The position numbers and the translations under genes were made by a program. Under the pieces are notes generated by a model. The model had not been told where the DNA came from and made no database searches. It saw only the letters and a program-made list of their open reading frames with translations. This document shows, one piece after another, positions 46,912 to 58,160 of a DNA stretch of 64,000 bases. Source of the DNA: Chrysophaeum taylorii (lineage: Eukaryota > Sar > Pelagophyceae > Pelagomonadales > Pelagomonadaceae); contig JAQMWT010000043.1 of NCBI GenBank assembly GCA_029834535.1, positions 1 through 64,000 of the forward strand. Direction: 5' to 3'. Every line of letters begins with the position of its first letter. The stretch's first letter is position 1.

Positions 46912-47930
46912 TGTGATGCCGATCGACTTTAGTTTTTAACCAACCAACTTGAACCAACCAACCAACGGAAAAACTCGCCGGCCTCTTTCTCCCCATAGTG
47001 TTCTAAGAGGTCTTGACAAAATAAGAACTCGCCGGCCTCTTCCTTCTTCTTTTTCTTCTTCTTCGAGTCACGTGTATGCACCCTATCGCGATGATCTGCT
47101 GCAGCACCGCCAGCTCGAGACCGAAGCGACGCCACATTAATATTCCGGCCGTGGTGGTAGTAGTAAAAAGAAATGCGCGGGGCTAGAGGTGGGATATCAG
47201 TGTACCGATCCGCGTCGGCCGCATGGGTCCATAACCACGAAAGACATGCCCGCCGGTGCAGGGTGATTGATGGATCCCTGAGCTGGGTCCAACCTTCCTT
47301 TCACACGCCATCTCAAAAGACGTCCCTCGCGTTCGAAGAAGAAAAAGGAGAAAGGCGTCCTAAAAGGAAGTCCACATTGAACGTCCCAATGACATTCGAC
47401 TAAATGGGGCGGGCTGATCATGGTGGCGCACGTGATCGTTGATATGGTGCAATGACATCAAGGCGCCGAGATGAAGGAGGAGAATAACCTCAGGTAGTAT
47501 CGGGAAGGAAGGAAGGAAGGAAGGAAGGAAGGAAGGAAGGAAGGAAGGAAGGAAGGAAGGAAGGAAGGAAGGAAGGAAGGAAGGAAGGAAGGAAGAGGAA
47601 GGAAGGAAGGAAAGAAGGAAGGAAGGAAGGAAGGAAGGAAGGAAGGAAGGAAAGAAGGAAGGAAGGAAAGAAGGAAGGAAAGAAAGAAACCGCGGTGGAT
47701 GACACACCGACAGCCAGCGAGCGTGCCAATTTTCGAAATCGTTACTTAAAACAACAGATTCACGTGTATGCATGCCGAGCATGATGCATGGGCGTTCACA
47801 GGTGCGGCGCATCGAACGCAACAACAGTCCAACACAGATAGGAGATGTCAAACATACTTACACCTCGGAACTCGCGCTTTTTTCGCCGCAGACCGCTTGT
47901 TGTGTCGAAAAACACACCAAATTCCAGAAT
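46912..47930. other. intergenic with long GGAA microsatellite
   Basis: Convergent 3' flanks of ACSL and DGAT2. A GGAA-rich tract, with some AAGAAAG interruptions, fills about 47505-47690. Nothing else is recognised. Confidence 0.8.
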
Positions 47931-48957
47931 TCAGAGCACAACGAGGTCGCGGTCATCACAGCCTGCTTTAACCTTGTTGGCATCGAAGAGATGACGAAGG
48001 GCGTCGACGTAGACTGCGTGCCACCGGTCGACGTCGGCGGTCGATGGTTTGGCAATGGTCGGAAGAGCGACGGGCTCGCCAACGAAGGTCAGGAGGTCGG
48101 TACCTCGACGCGGGAGGAGCGGGGCGACCGGGTTGCCAAAGAAGGCGCACCCAGGGATTTTGAAGCGGTTGAGCCAAAGACGCCAATTGACGCCGTACGG
48201 AAACGTCCAGTAGCACTCGCTCTCGCCGAACGTGAAGACGGGACACAGGCTATAGCCGTAGCGCAGAGCGAATTTGACGAAGCCCTTGCGCCCGCGCAAG
48301 TAGACGCGGTCCTCGCCGCGCGCGCAGATCGTCGCTTCCTCGAAGCCACCCGGAATGATGCCAACATTGCCTCCGGTTCGCATGCGCTTCTCGAGGCTCT
48401 TCGCGCTCGCAGAGTTCAGGTTACCCTTCCAGCCAACGACCTGGCTGATCACGGGCAGCACAAAAAACGCAGTGCTGACGTACCTGCGACAACGATGATA
48501 TCGTCTTTTTCAACTCGCGCGCGCACCACATGATATCGACTTGCTCAAACTCGCGCGCCCAGACTCCGTTTACGTTGAAGCCGCACGACACGACGCCGTG
48601 CGGCGCGTAGCAGAACATGGTCTTTTCACGCGGCAGCGACTTAGGAAGATACAGCGCAGCTCGACGATAGTAAGCGCGGAGATTGAGGCTTTGGATCGCG
48701 CGAACAAAGGCCGGCCACGGTCGAGTCGACACGACGAGATGGTGCGTCGCCGCGAGCACGAGGAGCGACGTCGTCACGTAAGCGCCGCGCAACCACGCGA
48801 CGATGATGGAGGTCGAAACGACCGAGGTACCGAGAATCCACGAGCCAAGGAGTATCGCATGACCCAGCAAGGCGCGGAGACCGGCCAAAGATGGCACCGT
48901 CGCCGAAGAGACCCCCTTCATTCGGGAGGACTTGTCTTGTGGAGCAGCTTTACACAT
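47931..48957 (-). CDS. DGAT2: diacylglycerol O-acyltransferase type 2
   Basis: Exons complement(48527..48957, 47931..48483) give 327 residues; the 43-bp intron (GTGCGC to CAG) is needed to keep the family sequence in frame across VDIMWYVSTAFFVLPVISQV. It esterifies diacylglycerol with acyl-CoA in the ER membrane, the last step of triacylglycerol synthesis. Motifs: FCYAPHGVVSCG (the HPHG block with the first His replaced by Ala), NVGIIPGGFEEA, RKGFVKFALRYGYSLCPVFTFGE. An N-terminal hydrophobic pair of segments (LGHAILLGSWILG; VTTSLLVLAATHHLVV) fits the membrane hairpin. Length is typical. The missing first His of the block (A-P-H-G) is unusual but seen as a variant site; activity is likely yet unproven. 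Confidence 0.9.
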
Positions 48958-50977
48958 GAGTTGATGTTGTTCGTCGCGTGGACGACGTCCGTCGAGAAAA
49001 CGAGATAGTCGTGGTTATCTGAACTGAATCTCTTCTTCGACGAAGATTCGTGACCTGTATCTAATTATGGGGCTAGAGCACAAAACTTCAAAAAACTATG
49101 TCCGACACTAATAATGCCGGAGATGTAGTTATCCTACAAATAATGTAAGCATCCTCTCCAACAATTAATTCTTTGGGCCCATACGGGCGACAGCTTCGTA
49201 TGTCCTATGGCCTTGACACCGTGGCGTACTTTCTCCTATGGTTCACTTCAACGTCGTTGGTGCACGCCGAGCACGTACGGAAGATTCAAGATCTCGAGTT
49301 AGGCGTTGGCCGCACTGGCGACGCAACAACTGATTATTAGATTATTACACGTGACGAGCTGATTATTACGCGTGCAGAGAGATTTCTTGAGTGAGCATAG
49401 AGTGAGTGGCCAAACAGTCGCAAGTGATTGAGCCCTGGCTCAGGTCGGCTGCACCCCTTATGACAAACCTGAGTCCCAACCCTACACGGCGTAGGGCCGC
49501 TCGTCGGCCGGCGCGACAACGTCGCTGAGACTGCTTCTCTGACTCACTACTTTTATTAAACTTGTGAACACTACCACCGAATGCGGTCCCGCGCGCACGC
49601 TGATGACTCACCTCGGTCGCCCCCCTCCCACACGATCAACCGCACGAAAGACGCACAACCGCATGCTGCGTGAACAGAGTCACGCAGACGTCCCCTCTCC
49701 AAAGGCGACTGTGTCCTCCACCTGCCACGAGACCCCCAGCCAGCATGTGTGCCACGTTGTTCGGGGAAGTCCTTCACAACCTTTGACTTGCCCACAGTCT
49801 ACTTCGAAAGTGTGCCTCTTTCTGAGCCCCTTCGGGTTGAGACGCGTTGCGACACGCAACTGAAGAGTGTGGACGACCTAGGCCGGTCGTTCCAGCATAT
49901 AGATTTTGAGTTGGCGTGTGTCGTACTAAAGAGAGGTTGAGGCTACCAGCGAGTATTCGCATCATTTTGCACCTCCTCGAAATCGGTGCGTGATCTCGAG
50001 GATGCGCAGCTCTTTCAAGGTAGGTGGGCGGCGATACGGCCGATCTTCTCGAGATAGTCGTAGATGTCGAGGTGCGCTGTCCTCCGTCGTCTTGAAAAGA
50101 CCTGGGGACGCGGGCTAAGAAAACATGTGACTAGAAGAAGCGTCCGCTTGTTCGGTGGTCGGTCGATCTAGGGGTTGTGACTAGCGCCAAGGCGAATGTT
50201 TGAATGTGATCGACCATTTAAAATAGGATAAGTATTTAAGCCGAGAAGCGAAAATGCTCTCGGTGCCCATTATTATCCAAGAAAGGGGCTACTACTCCTA
50301 CTCGCAGACGCTGGTGGCAGTCGTTAGTTACTTCGGCAAAGCAAGCGAAGCGATTTAGGCAGAGGCTAAATAGGAGCTTCCTAATGGGGTGCACCCCAAG
50401 CAGGGTGTTCGGAGTAGTGGAGAGCGGAAGGGCTTTAGGGGTGGGCCTGCGGGTCACCAACCAAGAAACCGTTCTTGCCGGGGGAGGACGGGCGGGTCAT
50501 GACCAGCTTCTAGCGCGGTCGACGAGAATGCCGTCATCTAAAGCACCACCATAGTAGCATTGTATATTTTCCCACGCAGATATCTAAAAATAGACGTGCG
50601 CGCGACGACTAGATCGGCTCCGTGCGTCGTGGTCATGGATTACGTGGGAGTCATCCGTCTCGGTCTCGGCGTGGTCTGATTCTTTTGGATATGGAAGAGT
50701 ATTTTTTTTGTGCCGTGCAAGATATGGTCGCAGTGATGTCGAGGGTACTACGATATTTCGTTGTTTTCAGCTTGGTGTAATAACAACAGTTATTGGTGAG
50801 TGAGTTGTGGTGTTTATTCGTTATTTTGCAGGTCTAGACTCTTTTTTTTTTATTCGCTTCATATATTGTTGTGGTCTTGGAATCAATCGCGCGCGTCGCG
50901 GGGTCGGTCGGCCGCCAAAGTCGCAAAAATGTAAGAAAAACAAAAGTGGTCGAGTGTCTCGAAAAAGCAAGCAACCA
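48958..50977. other. intergenic, no gene recognised
   Basis: About 2 kb without a recognisable protein, RNA gene or repeat. Short open stretches near 49560-49860 and 50240-50460 have no family signature and mixed composition. T-rich and A-rich stretches near 50700-50860 are probably the 3' flank of the lipase gene. Confidence 0.5.
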
Positions 50978-53353
50978 CTACAACGAAAATTGGCGAATTG
51001 AGTCAAGCTCTCTTGTCCAGGTGGTTGAGGCCCTCATGCCGTCATCATCGAACGAGGTACGGTCGTGCGCGGGGTCGGACGAGGCGTGCTCCATATTCTT
51101 CGCTATCATATGCAATCGATGCGAACGTCGCCGCTGAACCACCTCGCGCATCCATGCATGGTGCTCGGTACCAGAGCTGCACCAGCGAAAGGTGGTGGGC
51201 AAGTAGTGGCCGCTCGCCTGGTCTGGCCGAGCGGCCTCGAGCGCCGTCTCGAGGTCGGTGCAGCTCTTGGCGAGGGCGCGTTCGATGTCGAGGCGCGAGC
51301 GAATCATGGAGATCTTTTGGTAGGCGGCTACGCGGCCTTCGCGGAGGAATCGAGGCAGTGTGTGCTCGTCGGGATTTTTGAAAATTTGAAAATAATCGAG
51401 CAATCGAAGCGAGGGCGTGATCGTTATGTCGCCCTCGAATTTTTGCGTGAGGAAGCGGCCAGACCAGCCGGGCGCGGCGTCGATGTCGCGAAGGAACTGG
51501 AGCTTGGCAAACATGTCGCGCTTGAGGAAGAGTTCGGCTGCGGCGACCACGAAGCCGCCACGCCAAGGGTCCTCGGTGCGGGCGAGCGTCGGGTTAAACC
51601 AGAGCGTAGGGTCGCCGACGCTGCCGTGCGTGTGGTAGAGCATCGGGGCAATGTGCGGGTTGACCTGCGACGCGACGATGAAGCGAGCGTTGAAGGCTTC
51701 CTTGAGGGCGACCGCTGGGATGTCGGTCACAATCGAGCCGTCGATGTAGGTTTCGCTCGCGGTCGACGGCGAGACGTTGCCCGTGTCGGGATCCTTGACG
51801 CGCAACACGACCGGCGGTATGAGGCCCGGCACGCCGCAGGTCGCAATTAGAGCCGAGGCGATCACCACGTGGGGGGACGTCAGGTGATTCAACAGAACCG
51901 GAGGAGCGCGTTTGCCTTCTCTCGAGCACGCGGTAAGCGACAGGTGGCGGCCCGATCGTTGGTACGCCTCGAGGAAAGTCATGTCGCGAATACCCGTCTC
52001 GGAATCGTTCGAGAAGAATCGGCTCATTTCGAGAAACCGATCGCCGTCGTACATCGACCCGTGCTTATACCAGTGGACAGCGCACTCGAGCGGCGTCTGG
52101 TCGAAGCAACAGAGGTGGGCCTGGAGACAGCCGTCGTCCATGAGGTCTCTTTCGAGCTCGTCGTCGTCGCGCGTGCACACGAAAGACGAGATGAGGCCGC
52201 CGGCCGAGGTACCGCAGAGCACGTCCGGCAACACGCCCTCCTTCCATAGCGCACGAATCACCCCAATGTGATACGTGCCGAGCGCACCTCCCCCCGAGAG
52301 GCAGAGGGCAGTCTTGCCGTACGACTCGCGCGCGGTCGCGAAGAACTCGCGAGTCGTGTCTATGCGCGAAAAGCTCTCCTCCCGAAACGCGCCCGTCAGC
52401 GCGCCGGTGGTCTTTATCACGACCTCCGAAAAGCGATTGGTCTCGTTGAACGCGTCCCTGAAGTTCCCAGCGATCTCTGAGAATCGGTTGGCGTCGCCCG
52501 AGCCGTCGTTGTTGAACGCCGCGACCTCGGAAAAACGAGGCGCCGAGTCGTCGTCGTCGCCGGCCACAGCAGTTCCATTATTTCGGGGGGGTGTTTCTTG
52601 CCTTCGGACCAAGGCGGCGTGCGTATCGAGCACGAGCGTCGTGAGCCATTGGATAGAGATCGAAACCTCTTTGATAAAGTCGCTCACGAGAATCTTCGGG
52701 TCGCCCGTGTGCGTCGCCGAGAACAGACGAGGGTCTTTAATGCCGCCGACGTTGGGTCGAACGCAGGTGCGAAGGGCCCTCACCACAGATCGCCAGTCGC
52801 GCTTACGACGCGCTTCGCGGAGCCTCACGATTTTTCCCTTAATAAAGGGCCAGTTGTACGTCGTCGACTCGACGTCGGCCTGCCAAGAAGCGATGCCCGC
52901 GGTCGCGTCGAGCGCTCGCGCGCACGCGAGCCAACTCTCGTAGTCTTCGGCGCGATTCAGAGTGCGACGAAGCTCTCGACGCGTCGGATCCTCGATCGCC
53001 ATTTCCACCGCGCGCACGAACAGTCTCAAAACGGCGTACGTCCAGAGCTCGAGAATCACGATCGCGCACACGGCCAGCAGCAGCGGCCATCGCAGTACGT
53101 TGTACGAGATTCCGTTGTAGTATGGCACCATGGTTACCGCGAGGCCGCACGCGGTCCACATGACATACCCACTTCGCGGGATGCACACGAGAAGAAAGAC
53201 GGCGGCGGCGACGGCGGTGTTCGACACGGTTTTCGCGTCCAACAGCAGCTCATGAAATTCTTTAGAGAGAAAATAATCGCGCAAGAAGAAAGACGACGAC
53301 GAATTTGGCTTGACCACCACGCCGCCCTTCTCTTTGCGCTGGTCCACCGCCAT
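50978..53353 (-). CDS. patatin-domain triacylglycerol lipase, SDP1/TGL3-5 type
   Basis: 791 residues from the ATG at 53353 (MAVDQRKEKGG); the only earlier in-frame start is TTG. It is expected to hydrolyse stored triacylglycerol at lipid droplets. After two N-terminal hydrophobic segments comes the DUF3336-like region (ALDATAGIASWQAD, FIKEVSISIQWLTTL). The patatin domain has the oxyanion loop CLSGGGALGTYHIGV, the nucleophile site LCGTSAGG (Ser about residue 383) and the catalytic Asp in TYIDGSIVTDIP (about 538). Typical SDP1 text follows (VNPHIAPML; QKFEGDITITP). Between the two regions is an odd three-fold repeat of a segment containing RFSEV or RFSEI, spaced 16-19 residues. Single exon, transcribed in the same direction as DGAT2. 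Confidence 0.92.
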   Translation of the reverse strand: MAVDQRKEKGGVVVKPNSSSSFFLRDYFLSKEFHELLLDAKTVSNTAVAAAVFLLVCIPRSGYVMWTACGLAVTMVPYYNGISYNVLRWPLLLAVCAIVILELWTYAVLRLFVRAVEMAIEDPTRRELRRTLNRAEDYESWLACARALDATAGIASWQADVESTTYNWPFIKGKIVRLREARRKRDWRSVVRALRTCVRPNVGGIKDPRLFSATHTGDPKILVSDFIKEVSISIQWLTTLVLDTHAALVRRQETPPRNNGTAVAGDDDDSAPRFSEVAAFNNDGSGDANRFSEIAGNFRDAFNETNRFSEVVIKTTGALTGAFREESFSRIDTTREFFATARESYGKTALCLSGGGALGTYHIGVIRALWKEGVLPDVLCGTSAGGLISSFVCTRDDDELERDLMDDGCLQAHLCCFDQTPLECAVHWYKHGSMYDGDRFLEMSRFFSNDSETGIRDMTFLEAYQRSGRHLSLTACSREGKRAPPVLLNHLTSPHVVIASALIATCGVPGLIPPVVLRVKDPDTGNVSPSTASETYIDGSIVTDIPAVALKEAFNARFIVASQVNPHIAPMLYHTHGSVGDPTLWFNPTLARTEDPWRGGFVVAAAELFLKRDMFAKLQFLRDIDAAPGWSGRFLTQKFEGDITITPSLRLLDYFQIFKNPDEHTLPRFLREGRVAAYQKISMIRSRLDIERALAKSCTDLETALEAARPDQASGHYLPTTFRWCSSGTEHHAWMREVVQRRRSHRLHMIAKNMEHASSDPAHDRTSFDDDGMRASTTWTRELDSIRQFSL

Positions 53354-55214
53354 TTTCTTATTCGCGACTCGCTGGTGGCGCCAGAGCAGAAATGGGAGGA
53401 AGCCGCCGCCAATTTCCTTCTCCAACTATTAGTTGAAGATTCACGTCCGTGCGGAACGCTGAAGTTAAGGAAGAGTCATCTTCGTTTCTTGTGCCTTGAA
53501 TCAATACTACACGAGTACTTCTATTTAAGTATAATATCATATCTCAAATATTTTGTTTAAAATGTATCATCAGCACTCTTTTTTTTTGGGGGGAGGCGGG
53601 GGGGCCTTTTTTCAAGAGGACCACTGATAGAGGAGGGTATAAAGAGGTGGGGACAGCTTCAATTTGGAAGGAAGGTAGGTATTATTATGTGGCGTACGTG
53701 CATTTGGGGGAGAAAGAAGAAAGCTTAGTTCTGTAGCTTCACGTGTTCCGAATACTTGTTGCTGAGCGGCGTAGAATATGATGCACTTTCTTTTGGGGTT
53801 TCGAGATCTCTGGGTGGCCACGTGGCCAACATCAAAACCGAACTCCTTTTGAAACGCCGTCATCATCACACTACTAGAGTAGAGCAAGGTTGAGCAACTT
53901 CCTAACCGAGGAGATCCCCGTTGTTGTGGCTGCCGGGGGTGCGTTGCGGGCTCAGCCGCCGTTCAAACGAGCCAGAGCGCGGATATGGAGCGGAGACCGG
54001 AAGTGATGCCAGAGCCGGCCACGTCTCGCGTAACTTGAAGCTGGTCGCTGATCCACCCACCGGCTACTGAGCGTGGCCCATACTACACCCACCGCCTAGT
54101 GCGTCGAGCGGGCGGCGAAGAATCTGGCCGAGTGGCCACTCAGTTCGTCTACCGCGGCAATGGCGACGGCACTGGCCTCTACGGTCCCGTCAGCAGCGCA
54201 CCCATTTTCCCGAAAAGCCACACCCCCGACTGTTCGAGCTCCCGAACGAGGGCAACGCCGTCTGCGTCCAGCAGGTTGAGTACCTCAAGCCTAAGAGCCG
54301 CAACGCCGCCGCCATCGCCGAGATCAAGACCTTCGCGGTGGCTGCCGCCAGCGGGCTGCCGCGGGTTTCGACGCAACCACCAGCCCTACTACAACCAGAA
54401 TAAGCTCAAGTAGATAGTACGCATCTCTCCTGAAAAAGGTCTCGACAGCGCCGAGCTCGCAACCAACGGCGTCAGCGGCCGACATCCCTATTTGGCCCGC
54501 ACTCTTCTTCTTTTAGCCGCAGACGTCGAAAACATCCGACAACGAAAGCATTGGCTGAAGGACGCCCAAATGCTGGGACGACGGCGATCTCGTTCGCCGG
54601 TGACCAGGCGGCCATATACCCGATCGCGCCCGAGGGTGTGACTACTCTCTCGTTCGCCGGTGACCAGGCGGCTGTATACCCGATCGCGCCCGAGGGTGTG
54701 ACTACTCTCGCCGAGGCCTAGGCCTAGGCCTACCCACTTGCTGCCGCCTGAATTACCTCGTAAAGGAAGGCTCTGGCTCGCTGCTTCCAATTGAACCTCC
54801 AACACTTCCCGTCGAAGAGTTATTATTAGTAATCACTCGCGCACGGTCTCCTTGCCGTGCTGTCTCCTGCCCCCCCTTCTTTGGTGTCGCCTTTTACAAA
54901 TCACCACGATGCGGAATCTCTCCTCTCGAACGCGAGCTCGGACTTCTTCTTGGTTTGCAGGCACGAGGGTGGCGCGGAGGTAGGAGCGGTGGACCGTGTA
55001 GTTACGATGACGTCAAAGGAGGAGCTCTAGGCCAACGCCATCCCGAGCTTGGCGCTCTCTTCATAGCCGCCGACTGCAACGCCCGCACACTCTGCACGAT
55101 GATATGGGCGGGAGAAGTGACGCTTCAAAATTGCCGATCTAGTAGATCTCAATACTTAAACCCTAGTTGTAGAAAAGAAGAAGCGACCTCAAGTTGAAGT
55201 TCAAGCGTGAGAGA
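53354..55214. other. intergenic with a 60-bp tandem duplication
   Basis: Two adjacent near-identical 60-bp units occupy about 54588-54710 (shared text CGTTCGCCGGTGACCAGGCG). A plus-strand stretch near 54235-54380 reads LFELPNEGNAVCVQQVEYLK, protein-like but without start, stop context or known family, so possibly a dead gene. Nothing else is recognised. Confidence 0.45.
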
Positions 55215-56210
55215 ATGATCAGGGAGATGGTGACGCCGAACCCGATCGTGGAGAGCACGGGCATGTCGAGCGTGGCGTCGGTGGAGTTGAGTGCCGTACA
55301 GGTAGAGGAGTGCCTCCTTGGGCGCGGGGCCTTCTGCGATGTGTGGGCGGCTTGGTGGAATAACGAACGGGTGGCAATCAAACGCATCCGGGGTGATCTG
55401 AGCCGGGGGACCGAGGCGATCGCTCGCAAGGACCTCGAGCGCGAGATCGCCATCCTGTCGCAGATCAAGCCGCACGAGCACATCATCCGTCTCGTGGCGA
55501 CCGGACCAGGACCCTTCGTGTTGCTCGAACGACTGACGACTCAGTTTGGCGAAAGGTTTGGCGCGTGGAAGGCAGAGGCCGATCGCCTCGTGCCGGCCTC
55601 GGTGACGCGGCAGCTCGCGTGGGTCTGTGGACCGTCGTGCGTGCGTGGTCTCGTAAGGCGGCGGGGCGTGCTGTGGACGGCAAGGATTGGCGCTGCTCGA
55701 GACCTCGCGGCAGCGCTCGCACACCTTCACGGCACGGCTGTTCCGATGCACCGCGTCGCCTACCGGGACTTGAAGCCCTCCAACCTCGGCTTTGACGGCG
55801 ACCGATTAATTTTGTTCGACTTTGGCCTCGCCAAGTTGCTGCCTATGGGCGGAACGGATTCGCCGCCCGTCCCGATGACGCCCGAGACCGGCAGCGTGCG
55901 TTACATGAGCCCAGAGGTTGCGCTCGGGGAGCCCTACGACCACAGCTGCGACATATATTCCTTTGGGATCCTGCTGTGGCAGCTCTGCGCGCTCGAGATA
56001 CCCTTTGCTCACATGACGCCCGCGATGCACCGCCAGGACGTCGTCCTCGGGGGCGAGCGACCCCCTATCGGCCACTCCGACTGGTCCGAGTCCCTCTGTT
56101 CCCTGCTCGCCAACTGCTGGGCGGCCTCGCCAAGGGCGCGGCTCACGGCCGAGTCCGCCGTCACGGCGCTCGACCGCGAGCTCCGGGACCAAACGGCCGC
56201 GCTCCTCTAA
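55215..56210 (+). CDS. serine/threonine protein kinase, TKL-like
   Basis: 331 residues from the ATG at 55215; ATGs at 55227 and 55263 are possible. The kinase domain fills nearly the whole protein. Motifs: Gly loop LGRGAFCDVW, ATP-binding Lys in VAIKRI, catalytic loop YRDLKPSN, DFG in LFDFGLAKLL, and activation-segment end VRYMSPEVALG, then SCDIYSFGILLWQLC. The usual His of the HRD motif is Tyr, while the catalytic Asp and Lys are kept, so it is probably active. The IYSFGILLWQL text and general layout are closest to tyrosine-kinase-like (TKL) kinases. A loop of about 40 residues before the catalytic loop is longer than usual. No regulatory domain is present. Confidence 0.88.
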   Translation: MIREMVTPNPIVESTGMSSVASVELSAVQVEECLLGRGAFCDVWAAWWNNERVAIKRIRGDLSRGTEAIARKDLEREIAILSQIKPHEHIIRLVATGPGPFVLLERLTTQFGERFGAWKAEADRLVPASVTRQLAWVCGPSCVRGLVRRRGVLWTARIGAARDLAAALAHLHGTAVPMHRVAYRDLKPSNLGFDGDRLILFDFGLAKLLPMGGTDSPPVPMTPETGSVRYMSPEVALGEPYDHSCDIYSFGILLWQLCALEIPFAHMTPAMHRQDVVLGGERPPIGHSDWSESLCSLLANCWAASPRARLTAESAVTALDRELRDQTAALL

Positions 56211-57019
56211 TAAGCTGGATGATGATGATGATGACGGCCTCTGCGTAATCCGGAGATCCCCCCCTCATATTTTTTTGTGTTTACTTAATTTTTTTTCGCG
56301 ATAGAGTATGTTTGGGAACAGGGGGTTCCTGCCGGCAGCGCGAGCTTTATTTTGGCGCTCACGCGTTCCTGTGTTCGGGAATCTATTCTATTCGACTCTG
56401 CCCCGTACATCGCGAATGAGGGAGGTCGGCCGTTGGTGTCGACGTCGTCGTCGTACTATAGTACTTTACTACTTTTTCGGTCGCGTGGTGACGCCATTCC
56501 TCGGCCGGCATAATATATATAACCTCGCGATCGAATCGAATCGAATCGAATCGAATCGAATCGTCGCGCTCGTATTCTAATTTTCCCGCTCCTCATCCCA
56601 CCCCCATAATGCTGCGCCGCCTCTCCCATACGCACGCACCCACCACCGTTCGGCCGCACGCCCGCCCTTCTTCGATGAATGAAATGAGACCCGCCCCCAA
56701 GCAGCAGCAGCAGCAGCCAGCACTGGGCGTAGTATCGTAGGCATAGAAGCCAAGTAAAAAAACAGAAGAACAAACAGCACAACAAAAAAAAATGTGGATG
56801 ATAGACAGAGAGGGCTCGGACAACGTCGACGAGCTCGCTCGATCGCTCGCGCCAAGTATGGACAGCAAAAAAAGACATCGAGGGTCAGAATGATGGCGAA
56901 TATTTCGAAGAAGGAAGAACGTTCGTGGAACCGAGGGACGTCGGCGGTGGAAATCTTTAGCAGGAGGCCCCCGGCTAGATGAAGATGATGCACCTCCTTG
57001 TTCGAAAAAGCAAAAGTAG
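56211..57019. other. intergenic, ATCGA pentanucleotide microsatellite
   Basis: Six or seven ATCGA units lie at about 56528-56566. Short GAT and CAG tracts also occur. Open stretches on both strands are low in information and carry no family signature. Confidence 0.6.
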
Positions 57020-57961
57020 TCAGGTTTGGTGCTTTTGGGGGGGCTTGTTTTTGTTTTTGTTGTTGTTTTTGTTTTCGTTTTCGTTTTTGTTTTTGTTATT
57101 TCCCCCCCCCGGGCCGCCGCCTCGCCGCCGTCCTAGGGTTCCTCTAAGGGCATCAGTCGCGGCGGCGTCGTCCATGAGGAGGCTGGTGAGCGTGCCGGTG
57201 ACGGGGACGAATTTCGAGTCGCGTCCGGCGGCGGCGGAAAGGGCGGCGACCAGGATGATGGCCTCGAAGGCGACGAGCGGGGGCCCGAGACCGAGGCGTC
57301 GAACGGCGACCGCGACGAGGTCGAGGAGAAGCGCGTGGCGCGCGGCGAAGCGGACGATGCGCGGGAGGCCGAAGTTGCACACGCAGACAGCAGCCAAGAG
57401 CGCGGCCTTACACACCGCAATCCGTAGGAAAGAGGCGGCGTCTAACGCGGGCAGAAAAAAGCAACCGAACGCTATAGCGCGGGCGCCGACGCCCGCTGTA
57501 GGCTTGGGCGGTTCCGGTGCCTCCTTGAGTTTGAGTTTTTCGGCGCGCGAAATACGCTCGAGGCGCGTCCGGAAAACGGCAGCCGACACGAAGTCGTCCC
57601 TAGTCAACGACTCGCCGTCGAGCATCGCGTCCACGAACGGGAGCAAACGTAGCATTTTTTCGGCGTCGCGGGAGTTGTAGTTATCGAACACGAGCCGCGT
57701 TTCGAGGGCTGCGGCGAGCCCGGCGGCGTCGACGCGGTCGCGGCCGCGCGCGGCGAGCTCGAACAAGTCGTCGACTTCCCTCGCCTTCTCCGCGGCGACC
57801 TCTCGTTCCAGCTCCGCGGCCTCCTCCCGCAGCCGCCGCGCCGCTTCTAGGAGCGCTGCGGGGTCCTCGGCGTGCAGCCGCACCAAGCCGCGGCGCCGCG
57901 GCGGCACCACCAGAAGCGCGCGCACAGCCGAAACCACGAACAACCAGACACACTTCATCAT
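57020..57961 (-). CDS. predicted plastid-targeted membrane protein, unknown function
   Basis: 313 residues from the ATG at 57961 (a second ATG is at 57958). It begins with a signal peptide-like core (MMKCVWLFVVSAVRALLVV) followed by basic residues and then a helix-forming stretch (PAALLEAARRLREEAAELER), a layout common in plastid proteins of algae with secondary plastids. An acidic middle part contains FDNYNSRDAEKMLRLLPFVD. The C-terminal half has three hydrophobic stretches (IAFGCFFLPALDAASFL, AALLAAVCVCNF, VAFEAIILVAALS). The last 40 residues are Gly then Asn/Lys repeats that come from a TTTTTG-type repeat in the DNA. I do not recognise the family. Targeting is inference; the usual Phe at the cleavage site is not evident. 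Confidence 0.65.
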   Translation of the reverse strand: MMKCVWLFVVSAVRALLVVPPRRRGLVRLHAEDPAALLEAARRLREEAAELEREVAAEKAREVDDLFELAARGRDRVDAAGLAAALETRLVFDNYNSRDAEKMLRLLPFVDAMLDGESLTRDDFVSAAVFRTRLERISRAEKLKLKEAPEPPKPTAGVGARAIAFGCFFLPALDAASFLRIAVCKAALLAAVCVCNFGLPRIVRFAARHALLLDLVAVAVRRLGLGPPLVAFEAIILVAALSAAAGRDSKFVPVTGTLTSLLMDDAAATDALRGTLGRRRGGGPGGGNNKNKNENENKNNNKNKNKPPQKHQT

Positions 57962-58160
57962 CACACCAGCAGTTATTTCAAGTCGGCTGCACAATTCAAG
58001 AAGAAAAAGTTTACCCTAGTCAGCAGTAGAGGGTAAAGTAAATTTTAAAGTATAATAGGGTTTAAGGATTATTAGAGGGGGGAAGGAATGAAGAAAACGA
58101 AACCTACGAAAAACGCAGATTTCGCTGACATCACGCCCTATATAATAAATAAATAGACGC

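Noticed and set aside
53354-53425. Longer N-terminus of the SDP1-like lipase
   Set aside because: It would need a TTG start; the ATG at 53353 opens directly before the conserved part.
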